Under the pieces are notes generated by a model. That model was not told where the DNA came from and ran no database searches. It worked only from the letters and a program-made list of their open reading frames with translations. The translations under genes and the position numbers were made by a program. DNA of 64,000 nt from Opisthocomus hoazin (Eukaryota; Chordata; Aves; Opisthocomiformes; Opisthocomidae), in contig NC_134414.1 of assembly GCF_030867145.1 (NCBI RefSeq), positions 67,834,814-67,898,813 of the forward strand, given 5' to 3'. Positions 1 through 12,100 of the stretch are shown piece after piece. Each line of letters begins with the position of its first letter. Within the stretch, counting starts at the first letter, position 1.

Positions 1-3000
1 CTTCTCTCCATTGACTGTACAGACTAAACACAGAGTCATCTGGCAACAATTAATAGAAAAATGGATTGCATTTCCTAAATGAGGTGCATAAAGTGGGCAG
101 TCTGCACCTGGCTGTATGAGCTTTAAATATGCCATCTTTATTCACAAGGTATGAAGTATTTTTCACAGCTTTTCAGGACAGGCATTGCACAGGACATTTG
201 TAACTAGCTGAAAACAAAGAAACCCTGTGATTCACTGAGAAAAAGGATATTTAGTTAGATGCATGACAGCGCCAGAGGCAACTTCGGAGCTGCAAATGCA
301 ATTACTGCTGGCCAGAGGCGTTTGCTTTTCATTTTACAAAAAAAAAAAAAAATGGTCTGCTCTGATTTGTCTGATTTCTGTCCAGAGAAGCACAGCATAA
401 AACATGTTCAGTCTTAGGAGATCTGGAAGATCCTCCCTAAGAAGAGAACAGATTTGGAAAGTGTCCCTTTACCTACATGTGTAACATGAAAGCAGAAAAT
501 TTCACCATCCTCTGCCTTCCTCCTGCCCTGATTATAATAGGCTGAACATTGCTTTTTCATTTCAGGATGGGCAAAAAATATCGAGGAATTTGACATGGAG
601 CCTGTACTAACACTGAGAGCACCAAATCTAGTGTCCTAATGAAATCTATTGCAATATAAAAATGGTGTGTTTATTAACAAGGCAGAACATTATTAGATTT
701 GCTTATTGAGCTACAGCATTTCAAGACCATTTGGGGCAGGGAGAGAGAGCAATGCCTTTACAGTACATTCTTTGTTTCTTTAACACTGATCACCTGTCAT
801 ACTTGATTCCCATAGTGGACCTTTTATAGCAATTTGCTATTCTGACCTTTACATACATTTTTTGCAAGCTTTACTCTGGGACCGTTTAAGCTGGGATGGG
901 TGAGCAGATGCTGAGTGGGGTAGCAAAGAGTAGGGAAGGATTAAATTTCAGTTGTGAACTGGTTGCATCTCTTGAACCATTCATTACCAGAATCCCTAAC
1001 ATTTGGGTTCTCAAAAGGTGATGAATTTTTATGTGGAAAAGGGTATTTTGTTGGCTGGAGTCCACTGAAGCGTACTTTCAACACTAACTCCCTACTGGCA
1101 GCAGTTTCTGCTTACGATTTCTTTTAATGAACACCAGTTTAAGTTGGGCTAATCGTAATGTCTGCTGGAGAAATGTTGAACTCCAGCATTTTTTATACAA
1201 GCCTTACGCAACCAGAGCTCATATGCTGCAGATGGCAGCCATGCAAAAGGACTTTTTCGAGTGTGGGATTTCAGTCTATATAGGATATGGTTAGAATCAT
1301 GGGGGAAATTAACATTTTTCCATTTCTTTTTTCATCCTGTTACCTCAGTTCCCCATGTCCCTAACCACCGCATGAACCCATCACCTTCTGCTTCTCTGAC
1401 CTTGTTGATGTCTCCCTTTTGCCTACAACCTCTTAAACTCCCCCATTGATCTCAGTTCTCTCACACTCAGTTAACAACCCCTCAATACCCTGATCCCACT
1501 GCTCTTCATCGTACCCCAGCCATATGTCTTCTCAGCCTCCTCACACATTTCTGTAGTTTCCTAAATCCTCTTTCTCACATCTTAGGCCAAACAGCTGGAA
1601 CCAGAAATGGAACAGTTTCTAATTAAAAACCTCCACTTGTAAATATCATACATTAACAACTACTCATTGAATGTCTCAGAAATGTCTCTAATTAAATCCC
1701 TTGAAAATACTGAAAGGTCTTCCTTACCAAAGTCCACAGAACAAAGCCAAAGCAAAGTTGTTATGTTTATTACTGATATCATGAACTGAAAATGCATTTT
1801 TCATTAAAACCTAAGCCATAATCAAATATCCTAGCAATAATAATTTTAATCCGAGTTTTACCTAGCTATTCAGAATTAAACTTAGAATAAAGGATTTCTG
1901 AAAAATTATGTAGTTCTGTTGAAGTTTGGTAATAAGCAAGCAATCAGCGTTACAACAGGACATTAGCTAAACCCTCATTGATAGAGTGCCCACATCTTTC
2001 CGCATCTGGTTTATATCAGTGTTTCATTTCTAATTAGACCTTACCAATCTATTTATCCACACTGGTCTACAAGTGCTGAGGTTGAAATATTTTTTTTCTA
2101 TAGAGATATCTGCCTGTATTTCATGTATTTTGGTTTAAAACAAGTTAAAGCAAGCATGGATCATAACAGAATGGTGAAATTCTCTTTGGGAATAGTAATT
2201 TTTACAAATTGAGGACAAAATTGAATAGGTTAAGCATTAAATACGAAGGGACAGATCCTCAGATAACATGAATTGTTATTGCTATTCCACTGATGTCATT
2301 AAGGTTGTATTGATCCAGCCCTGCTGAGAATATTCAGCAAAGTGGCACCACATCCCGCAGACAGAAGAAATACTGAAAAAAATATACCTGCCCCCTATAA
2401 GAATCCACTTTGCTTATAAAAGAAAATTATTTCCCTGTAGCTTTATACTAAATTTTATTCTTGTGAACATTTCTCTCTGAGTTACCTTCAACTCCCTTGG
2501 AGCCTTTTCCCTTTGAAATGCAAGGGGCTCAGTGGTTCATTATTGCAAGGAACAATAAATTTACGCAATTTACATGTACAATTAAGCACTTGGATTTCAA
2601 ACCTTAAGAGTATGGTACTGGAACAGTAAAAGTTCCTTCTTGAATAAATAACCGATTTCAATTATACCTATAGTGACTCCATTTAGTTAAGAAAATAAAG
2701 CAACACTTATTTTATTTGCTAGTGTGCTATTTATTCTTCCTCCTCCTTCCTGCTATTGCAAACATCTCTCTATGGACTGCTCTGTTTAGTAACATTACCA
2801 GATAAGCCTGTGGAGGATGGAAATCGTGCCTCCAGGATGGTGAAAAAAAGGCTACAAAGGATTCAAAAGCAGCCGCAAATATGGAGACCAGAGGTGAGAT
2901 TTCTAATGCATCAGGCATGTCATTGCATTAATTCAATACAACTATTAAAGATCTTTGTAGCAATGCTACTGCCTCATCCAGGAAGATTCTGATTAAGCAA

Positions 3001-3784
3001 CAGAAGTGTGAGAAACTGTTATGGATCAAAATTTGATAAGATATAGGTTGGGGAAGAAAATAGGTTGGGAAGATTTAGAAAAGATACTTAGTGGTTCTGA
3101 GGAAAAAGAAAATGTGTTAGATATAAGCTATACAATGGATTGTTATGTAGCATTACAAATTTGTCATTAAATACATACTTCAAGGAACACAAGTAAGAAT
3201 GGATAATTTAAAGATTTTATTTTTAAATTATTTTAAGGAAGAGAAAATAGATGGTTCATTTGCTGTTCAAACGTCAGCTTCTTATAACTCCAACTTAAAT
3301 ATCTAAATTTAAACACGGGTGAAATAGCTCAGTTCTGAATGATCTAAAATCATTGGTGGATTTAAGGAGGTATCACAGGGTCTGTAACATATGCCCCTAT
3401 TAGCACCACGAACCCAGTGTTTACTCTGGACAACCAAATCACCCCAACTTGATTTTCAGGGCTGCAGACGATTCATCAGCATTAGATTTCTTCTTGACTA
3501 CAAATGTCTCACTCAAAATCATAAAAAGAAAGGCTGTACATTAAACCACTCAGTCATATAAAACTCAGTAACTTAGTAATATCACAAGTCCTGAAAATAA
3601 ACAGCCGAGCACAGAAACGTTATTTCTGATTCCCTTTCTTTGTTGCTTGTGTTCAGATTAGTGCCTTGTTTTGAGAAGAGGTAGTCCTGAAATAGAGTGA
3701 GGAAGAATGGGCACCTTGAGCCAAGATATGGTTGACGATAGTAGTTTCTGGTATGCATGAAATGGCCATGAAATAGCACAGGCC
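1..3784. other. Intergenic, no gene seen
   Basis: A/T-rich noncoding sequence. Its open frames are all below 90 codons, overlap each other on opposite strands and show no domain. No mobile element is recognised. Confidence 0.7.
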
Positions 3785-3824
3785 TCACAGAATCACAGAA
3801 TCACAGAATCACAGAATCACAGAA
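3785..3824 (-). repeat. CR1 3'-terminal octamer array (5 units)
   Basis: Five perfect copies of TCACAGAA on the + strand, equal to TTCTGTGA on the element's strand, end the CR1. This matches the family's ATTCTRTG tail, and the count marks the exact 3' boundary of the insertion. Confidence 0.95.
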
Positions 3825-3889
3825 TGGTAGGGGTTGGAAGGGACCTCTGTGGGTCATCTAGTCCAACCCTCCTGCCAAAGCAGGGTCAC

Positions 3890-5734
3890 CTACAGCAGGC
3901 TGCACAGGACCTTGTCCAGGTGGGTCTTGAATATCTCCAGAGAAGGAGACTCCACAACCTCCTTGAGCAGCCTGTTCCAGTGCTCCGTCACCCTCAGAGG
4001 GAAGAAGTTCTTCCTCATGTTCAGACGGAACTTCCTGTGCTTCAGTTTGTGCCCATTGCCCCTTGTCCTGTCGCTGGGCACTACTGAAAAGGGCTTGACC
4101 CCATCCTCCTGACACCCACCCTGCAGATATTTGTAAGTATATATTAGGTCCCCTCTCAGCCTTCTCTTCTTCAGGCTGAACAAGCCCAGCTCCCTTAGCC
4201 TCTCCTCGTAGGAGAGATGTTCCAGTCCCCTCACCATCCTTGTAGCCCTCCGCTGGACTCTCTCCAGTAGCTCTTCATCTTTCTTGAACTGGGGAGCCCA
4301 GAACTGGACACAGTACTCCAGATGGGGCCTCACTAGGGCAGTGTAGAGGGGAAGGAGAACCTCTCTCGACCTGCTGGCCACACTCTTCCTGATGCACCCC
4401 AGGATCCCATTGGCTTTCTTGGCAACCAGGGCACACTGCTGGCTCATGGTTAACCTGTCATCCACCAGAACACCCAGGTCCCTCTCCACAGAGCTGCTCT
4501 CCAGCAGGTCCACCCCAAGCCTGTACTGATGCATGGGGTTGTTCCTCCCCAGGTGCAGCACCCTGCATTTGCCCTTGTTGAACATCATCAGGTTCCTCTC
4601 TGCCCAACTTTCCAGCCTGTCCAGGTCATGGTGAATGGCAGGACAGCCTTCTGGTGTATCTACCACTCCTCCCAGTTTGGTGTCGTCAGCAAACTTGCTG
4701 AGGGTACATTCTAACTCTCCATCCAGGTCGTTGATGAAGAAGTTAAACAAGGCTGGGCCCAGTACTGACCCCTGAGGGACACCACTAGTTACCGGCCTCC
4801 AACTAGACTCAGCGCCACTGATGACAACCCTCTGAGTTCTGCCATTCAGCCAGTTCTCAGTCCACTTCACCAACCACTCGTCTAGCCCATACTTCCTGAG
4901 CTTCCCTAGGAGGATATTATGGGACACTGTGTTGAAAGCCTTGCTGAAGTCTAGGTAGACAGCATCCACGGCTCTCCCCTCATCTACCCAGCCAGTCATG
5001 TCATCATAGAAAGCTATTAGATTGGTCAGGCATGATTTCCCCTTGGTGAATCCATGCTGACTACTCCTGATAACCTTCTTTTCCTCCACTTGCTTCATGA
5101 TGGCCTCCAGGATAAGCTGCTCCATCACCTTTCTTGGGATGGAGGTGAGGCTGACCGGCCTGTAGTTCCCTGGGTCCTCCTTCTTGCCCTTTTTGAAGAT
5201 TGGAGTGACATTGGCCTTTCTCCAGTCCTCGGGCACCTCTCCTGTCCTCCAGGACTTCTCAAAGATGATAGAGAGTGGCTCAGCAATGACATCCGCCAGC
5301 TCCCTCAGCACTCGTGGGTGCATTCCATCGGGACCCATGGATTTGTGGATGTCCAGATCGCTTAAGCGATCCCTCACACAGTCCTCCTCGACCAAGGGAA
5401 AGTCATCCTCACTGTGGGCTTCTTCTCTTACCTTCGGGGCCTGGGATTCCTGAGGGCCAGTCGTAGCACTGAAGACTGAAGCAAAGAAGGCATTCAGTAG
5501 CTGTGCCTTCTCTGCATCCTCCGTCACCAGGACACCCGCCTCATTCAGCAGCGGCCCCACGTTGTCCCTAGTCTTCCTTTTGCTGCTGATGTAGTTGAAG
5601 AAGCCCTTCTTGTTATTTTTGACATCCCTTGCCAGCTTCAGTTCCATGTGGGCTTTGGCCTTCCTTGTCTCATCCCTGCACGCTCTCACCACGTTCCTGT
5701 ACTCTTCCCAAGTGGCCTGTCCCTCTTTCCACAT
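3890..5734 (-). pseudogene. CR1 ORF2 reverse-transcriptase region, open for 614 codons
   Basis: The frame encodes the reverse transcriptase of the CR1 element, which copies element RNA at the nicked target. Visible RT blocks in order are NYRPVSLTS (about residue 190), [14 protein letters not shown] (260, motif A with the catalytic Asp in LDF), [10 protein letters not shown] (318), and FADDTKL (348, the FADD catalytic box). It is followed by the CR1 C-terminal region ([32 protein letters not shown]). The stop is TAG at 3890-3892. The Met at 5734 is only the first in the open stretch; in a full element this is the middle of ORF2, joined to the endonuclease frame upstream. In motif A the usual AFD reads AFN, a probable inactivating change. 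Absence of internal stops over 1.8 kb suggests a fairly recent insertion. Confidence 0.93.
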
Positions 5735-5777
5735 TCCATGGACCTTTCTCTTCTGCCTGATCTCTGCTAGAAGCCTC

Positions 5778-6566
5778 CTTGTTTAACCATGCAGGTATCC
5801 CGTCTCCTTTGCTCGATTTTATTCTCAGGGGGATGCACCGCTCCTGAGCATGGAGGAAATGACGTTTAAACAGCGACCAGCACTCTTGGACCCCCCTGCC
5901 TTCGAGAGCCCTGGCCCACGGGATTCCTCCCAGTAGCTCCTTGAAGAGGGCAAAGTCAGCCCTCCTGAGGTCCAAGGTTTTGATCCTGCTTATGGCCCTG
6001 CTTCCTCCATGCAGGATCCTGAACTCGACCATTTCGTGGTCACTGCAGCCGAGTCTACCTCCAACCTTCACATCCTCCACCAGTCCCTCCTTGTTTGCTA
6101 ATACAAGGTCCAGCAGAGCGCCTTTCCTTGTTGGTTCCTCCACCACTTGCATCAGAAAGTTATCATCGATGCTCTGTAGGAACCTCCTGGATTGTGCCTG
6201 CCTGGCTGTATGGTCTTCCCTGCTGATGTCAGGGTGGTTGAAGTCCCCTATGAGAACCAGGGCCTGTGATTGTGAGGCTGCTTTCAGCTGCCTGTAGAAG
6301 GCCTCATCAATTTACTCCTGGTCAGGTGGCCTGTAGTACACACCCACCATAATGTCACCCGCGTGAGCCTGTCCCTTAATTTTAACCCACAAGCTCTCAA
6401 CTTGTTCCTCATTTGCCCCCAGGCCAAGCTCAATGCATTCCAGTTGCTCCCTCACATATAGAGCAACTCCCCCACCTCTCCTTGTTGGCCTGTCTTTCCT
6501 AAAGAGTCTGTAGCCATCCATGACAGCATGCCAGTCATGCGAGTTGTCCCACCACGTTTCTGTTTT
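5778..6566 (-). pseudogene. CR1 ORF2 endonuclease region, broken
   Basis: The frame upstream of the reverse transcriptase encodes the C-terminal two thirds of the AP-like endonuclease. Recognisable pieces are TETWWD (near 6560), MDGYRLFRKD and RRGGGVALYVRE (6520-6440), YYRPPDQE then a TAA stop at 6312-6314, LIGDFNHPD (near 6240, with the conserved GDFN) and CSDHEMVEF (near 6030, with the conserved SDH). The frame is the same on both sides of the stop. A net one-base gain at 5774-5777, after WLNKE, puts it out of register with the reverse transcriptase. The N-terminal catalytic part of the endonuclease is absent. Confidence 0.88.
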
Positions 6567-8629
6567 GCTCTGGACAAAGCAACGTGAGACTGATAAGCTA
6601 GTAAATAAGTTTTTAATTTCCTAATTTTTTGTGGATGTAAGTTCACTGGACAGTGTATTAATACGGAGACTCCCTCGTATTTCTCAGCAAATTGCTTATC
6701 TTTGTCTTTTCAAAAAGGTATTTTAAGGATTCAGTGGGAAACGGCTACTGCACAAGGGAGAGAGGAGTAGGCTAAACCATGATGAGGGTTTATGAACAGC
6801 CACTGACATAACAAAATTTACGTACTGCTGCTACAGATGAACATTTATATTCCAGAAACAGAAACTTCACATCATAAGCTTGTTCAAGATTTTTACAACA
6901 GACAATTGCTTGATTATACAATTTTTTTGTGATAAATAGCTGCAAAAAAATTACCCAGAATCACATTTGTTCTATTATTTATTTTTAAAATTTCCGGTTG
7001 CTTCAGATGTTTTCAGGATACAGCCCTCTAACAAACAAAGTGGACCTAAACAGTGGGGTTTTCGACGCTTATCCATCAGCAAGAGTTGATCAATTTGTTA
7101 CTGTAAAATCTTCAGCTGGTGCTAAATTCTGCATCCTCCCTACGAGAAGTTGAAAGGAAGTGAATAATACCATGATGTAAAATGAATATAATAGTACAGA
7201 GAAAGCCCAGAAATGAGCCACGTTTGAAACTGCTCAGGGAAGCCATTTTCTATGCCCATTTTAAAACCCTGTGTTAAGGCAAATACAGCTGTGATGTATT
7301 TCTCAACGCACTTTGGTGATTTGAATTAGATGTTCTAACTCTGGCCAAGCTATACCAGACACCAGAAATGGGAAACAGGTGACAAAGATTCATCTGTGTC
7401 CTTTCTGTGATCATCTAAAGAACAAAAATCTAGTTTTGAATTCTGGATAATTTTAGCACACTCAGGATCTCTCCACATCACATCTACCCACAATAGCCTA
7501 AGAAGCTTCTCCAGCAGCTGGTGTTTGCAAAGAGACAGCAGGTTTTTCCTTTCAGAATGTCCCTCTTGTTTGGGGAATTTTCCCAGATAACACCACCTTC
7601 ACTCCTTCTTTTGTCATTTTTCGTTAGCACTATGTCACACCTCAACAAAAATGTAATGCTAAGGAGTTCCCATATACCACCTCTGACTGAAAGGACAGGC
7701 TGTAGCTCACTGAACCAGCACTGTTGCTTCCTATGTTATAAGTGGTTTCTGGGCTATTTTAACATCTCTTCCAAATAGCTGTCCTGCTCTTTAGACCTAG
7801 GCCCTGAACCATGCTTCTTCTCTGTCAACTGAAAGGAGTATAGCACAAAATAGCGTGGCTGCAGTGACTTAGTCATTGCTTAGGTGGGGTGTGGAGTTCT
7901 TAACATTATTTTTATCCCCTGAAATTGCTTATATTTGGAGCTTTCTTGTGCTTAGCCCTTTTAATCCCACATCTTAAAAGGCTGTATAGAGGAATACATG
8001 CTTTGCATATAGTTATTCTCTTCAGCAAGTTGCCCTGTGAAAGTTACAATGTTGAGTCCTCAATGCTCTGCATAGCAGTTTTATTACTACTTGGATGAGT
8101 ACCTCCAGAAACAGAGTAAAAATCCTCTTCCTAGTGTTCTGTTGTCTGTCTCTCTGGTGAGCGAAGGGCTAGTTTCAATCACCCATAATTTCACGTTTTC
8201 CCACTGTGTGCCAAATATCTCTTGTTACTCATTTTTTTTACTTTTGGACTGGGCAGAGACATTGGTATTGAGTAGATCAGCAGCACGTGACAGAATCCCT
8301 GGTGTAGGGAGGAAGAAAAAGAAAATTATGTAGTTAGCTGTATTGGTCTGTAGGTTTCCATTAAACAGATGTCTCTGGCTTGCTATCATTCACTGTAATT
8401 GCAGTGTCTGGAAAGTTGACTTTCCCTTGAGACTAATCTATTTTAAGTTCAGTGGATCAGGGGAAGCTTTTGAATGACTTGTAGAATTCTTTACACTTGA
8501 CTTCTTAAGTCCAAGGAAAGACAATACTGTGTATAATACGTACTTCTTAGTCAAGAATTTATTAGAATATTAATTTGAGACTTTTTCTGGTGTGAACTTC
8601 CACAGACAAAAACACCCACAGTGGGTCAC

Positions 8630-8653
8630 CACACACAAACACACACACACACA
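8630..8653 (+). repeat. (CA)n microsatellite
   Basis: Twelve near-perfect CA units with a single extra A, in intergenic sequence. Confidence 0.9.
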
Positions 8654-9109
8654 ATTATACAGACACTGTTTTCCATTACTACATTTAGATATATTCAGCT
8701 GTCACAGCTGGAATTATATTCTTTCTATTTGACTATATTTCCCATGTTTTACCATCAGCTCTGGCAGAACTATCAAGGCAGTTAAAAGCTGCTGCAGAGA
8801 GTTTCAAAGATGCTCTGAAGGAAAGAATGTTTAAGACATTTTTTGCATTTTGTCCAAATATATACGGTATAAATGGGACAATTACTCCTTTAGCTCTTCT
8901 TGAGGTTCATTTCTTCACTGAAATAACTTGGAGGGACTATTAGAAGACTTAAACTCACTCCAAAAAACTCAGAAGAGGATATCCATCATGCCCTGAAACC
9001 TGTAGTGGGCAAAATATCATCCTTCTTGCCTAGACGTACAAACTATGACAACCCCACCAAACAGGCTAACCAAGCAACAGTGGGAGACGTGGCCTTCCAA
9101 AATCTCATT

Positions 9110-9150
9110 TCTGTGGCTACTGTAATCTCTGTGACTACTGTAATCTCTGT
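9110..9150 (+). repeat. 18-bp tandem repeat, 2.3 copies
   Basis: TCTGTGGCTACTGTAATC at 9110-9127 is followed by the same unit with one change (G to A) at 9128-9145 and a partial third copy. Confidence 0.9.
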
Positions 9151-12100
9151 TCAGATCTCAAAATCAATCCAAGATTCACACAGTATATCAGTGGCATACT
9201 TACTCCTCTGAACACGACATAGCTCAAGATAAGAGTCCTACTTTATCTTCATGGTCAATGGCAATAGAAAGAAAGCAGTGGCAGAAAAATATTGGTTTAA
9301 TTTCTTTTATAAAAAGCCAAGAATGACCAGTCTTGTAGCTTTCACTGAAAAAAAACATGCCACAGGTTATGTACCATTTCTGTCCCATAGCATTGCCTAC
9401 ACAAGTTCCCTCTTAAGAGAGAGAGAACAACCGCAAGCAACAGCTGTTACGCATGTTACTTCATGCATGGCTTGAAGGTGTATGTTTGCCCTGTAAACAG
9501 AACCATGTAAAAAATGAAGAATATTTTCTTTCAGTCTTCATAACGCAGCATTCTCAGACCTTTCAGACTCCGTCTTATTTCCTTTTTCAGGGCTGCCTAA
9601 GAAGCCCGTATGACAAGCCTAAAGAGCATTAAGAAATCCTGGTGTTAAATAGATGGATATGCACCCAGTTTTCTTATAAATAGATATGGTCAGAAATCAG
9701 GAGCAATGGAGAGACTCCGCGTCTGGGCTCTTTTCTTTAGCACCTCGGGTTAAACTCAGCACATATATCTCTTTTTCAAAGGAGAACATTATTACACTCA
9801 AAGACTGATATAAAATCTGAACCTCTGAACTCTAATGTAAGAAAATCTAATGCTCCACCTTGCCCACTCTTAGAAGGCACCCCTCCTTTGTGGGCCTGCA
9901 TGAAAAAAGGGCACTGAGAGCTTCCCCCATAAGGGGATGCAAAGGCACAACACTATCTTGCAGCAGCAATCTTGCAGAATACTCTACATCCCACAGTTGG
10001 TCTGCTTTACACCCAACCTGGAAAGGGCTGCATCAACATGCCCAGCATTCCCATCTGCTCTGCAGTGCCTTTGGCTGCTCCAGAGGCTGAATTTGCAAAA
10101 TGGGCAGTAGTTGAGTCCAGTAGTAAGGGCACTGTACAGGCATTTTTTTATGGTGGCTGTCATCAGTGCAGACTTTGCCAGCATTTCATATGTCTTATGA
10201 CAGACCATGGTAGGAAAGAGAAGCGTGACCACTACACCAGCCTTCGGCAGTAGTAGCAGAATCCCTGTTGTATGACTGGACCTACAACAGGAAAACCACA
10301 GATGAATCTCAGACCCATTACATGATATAGTTAATATCAGGGATTACTGCCATCAAAACCATAGCAAGACTATTACATTTGTGGTTTACATGAGAGGAGA
10401 AGGCTCCCTCACACTCCTGTTTGGTTAGACGCAGACTATACACACTTACTCAATCTGTCCCATGTTCCCACCAACAGTGCCTCATTGCCTAACACAACTC
10501 TGGTGCTGATATTGCTTTTAAGGCATTTTTCTATTCTGTTAACATTAAACCTCTTTTGAGATCATTCTTTCTTCCTTTTCTCTTAGGATTGGATCTGTTG
10601 TGAACTCAACAGGTTTCTCCATATCCGGCTGCATGAATGAGAGACTTTGAAGGCTTTGCTGATTCAAGAAACTGGAGTGATTGACTGGAACAGCAGTACA
10701 GTAATGGAGGGAATCACTAGGGGCATGTTGGAGCAGACAGCTGTTATATTATTTCGGACAGGCAGTTTTCCTTATAAATATTTACTGTATTGAAAAACAG
10801 ACAGCTATTGTAGTAGTGATCTGAAAAAAATTTTGAAAAATGACTAGGATTTTCCCTGTGAGACCAACATCAAAAGCTGTAAGTGAATATACTTACAGTC
10901 CAATATTGCACAAAATTTGGGCTCAAACTGTATTTAGGCAAACCTTCCTGTGAAGTACTGAGTTTTTAATACAAGAAGTCAATGTGACTTCTGTTTGAAC
11001 AGACGTTTCAAGACTCCCACCTATTGTTCGCAAATTTTACCCAACCTGAGACATATGCCTGACAAAAATGGCCAAACATCCCTCTGATATAAAGGGGCCT
11101 TCACAGCTCTCACCACAGCTGGCTTGATTTACAGCAGTGGAAGATATGATCCAGCAGTAGAGCTCAGTAAATCTATTAAGAAATCACTTAAATGCATCCA
11201 AAATATTTTTCTCAGGAGCTGCTACTACTTTTACCATCAACTTCTGAACATCTTAAATATAATAAACCATTTCTAACAGCCATACCAAACAAAGATTGCC
11301 TGAAAAAAAATCACTCTATGAAATTTCAAGGACTTAAATATTTGAGAGTGCTGTAATTTAGTTGTTGCTGTTGTTGTTTTTAAACTGGCTCCTTCGTTAT
11401 GTAAAATGCTGTACCTATGAGATAATTGACTTTTCCCTGTAATTAAACCTGCAATTAAAAAATAGTTATCATGACTTAAATAACACCTTGGGAAATAATT
11501 CAATGAAAAGACGAGCTGAAATCAAACGAATGGTCTTTTCTCGGGGTGTGAATAACAACAAGGTTTCATAGTCTGTCAGTCACAGTACCAGCAAGCTTGT
11601 CTTTGAAAATGCTTCCATTTTTCAAGCTGTTAGAGGGATTGCTATAGATCCTGGGGGCATAAGCCTGAAAGAAAGATCATAATTCAACAATAGGAGGCCT
11701 GCTTATCTCACTCAACAGTGAGCTGGCAGAGGACGGGGACCCACGCTTTGTTTACAGGGAGAATAAACAGCATACCTGCTTCATGTCTGAACAGGCTTTC
11801 AGCCCCTGTGGTACAGAGGCGCTAGATGGAGGGAAGAGACTGCGAGGAAAAAACTGTGTGTACAAGTGTGTAGGTGTGTAATTAGTGGGGCTATTCACAA
11901 CTTCAAGACAGAAAAAGGCATCTGCCTCGTCTTTACTGTATCCCTTGATCTCTTTGTTAAACTGTATTTGTAGGTTTCTATTGAAATATCATCCAGGAAA
12001 TACCATTCAGCTTCCCTTGACACAGCAAGAGGGAGGATGATATTAAGTGGCCTGTGTGGTGAAAGGAAAGCTGTGACTCAATTTTATATTATTTCTAATT

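Larger units (their letters stand above)
3785..6566 (-). mobile_element. CR1 LINE retrotransposon, 5'-truncated
   Basis: This is a non-LTR retrotransposon of the CR1 family, about 2.8 kb. On the minus strand it contains most of ORF2: part of the AP-type endonuclease, then the reverse transcriptase, then a short 3' UTR ending in five octamers. The 5' end, with ORF1 and the first part of the endonuclease, is missing, as usual for target-primed insertions that stop early. The first recognisable codons (TETWWD) begin near 6566; upstream sequence is ordinary A/T-rich flank. It is broken by a TAA at 6312-6314 and a net +1 shift near 5774-5777, so it cannot move autonomously. G+C near 55% contrasts with its flanks. 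The 3' terminal octamer identifies a sauropsid, most likely avian, CR1. Confidence 0.97.

Noticed and set aside
4529..6297. Several plus-strand ORFs of 60-118 codons across 4.5-6.3 kb
   Set aside because: They are antisense shadows of the CR1 ORF2 coding sequence.
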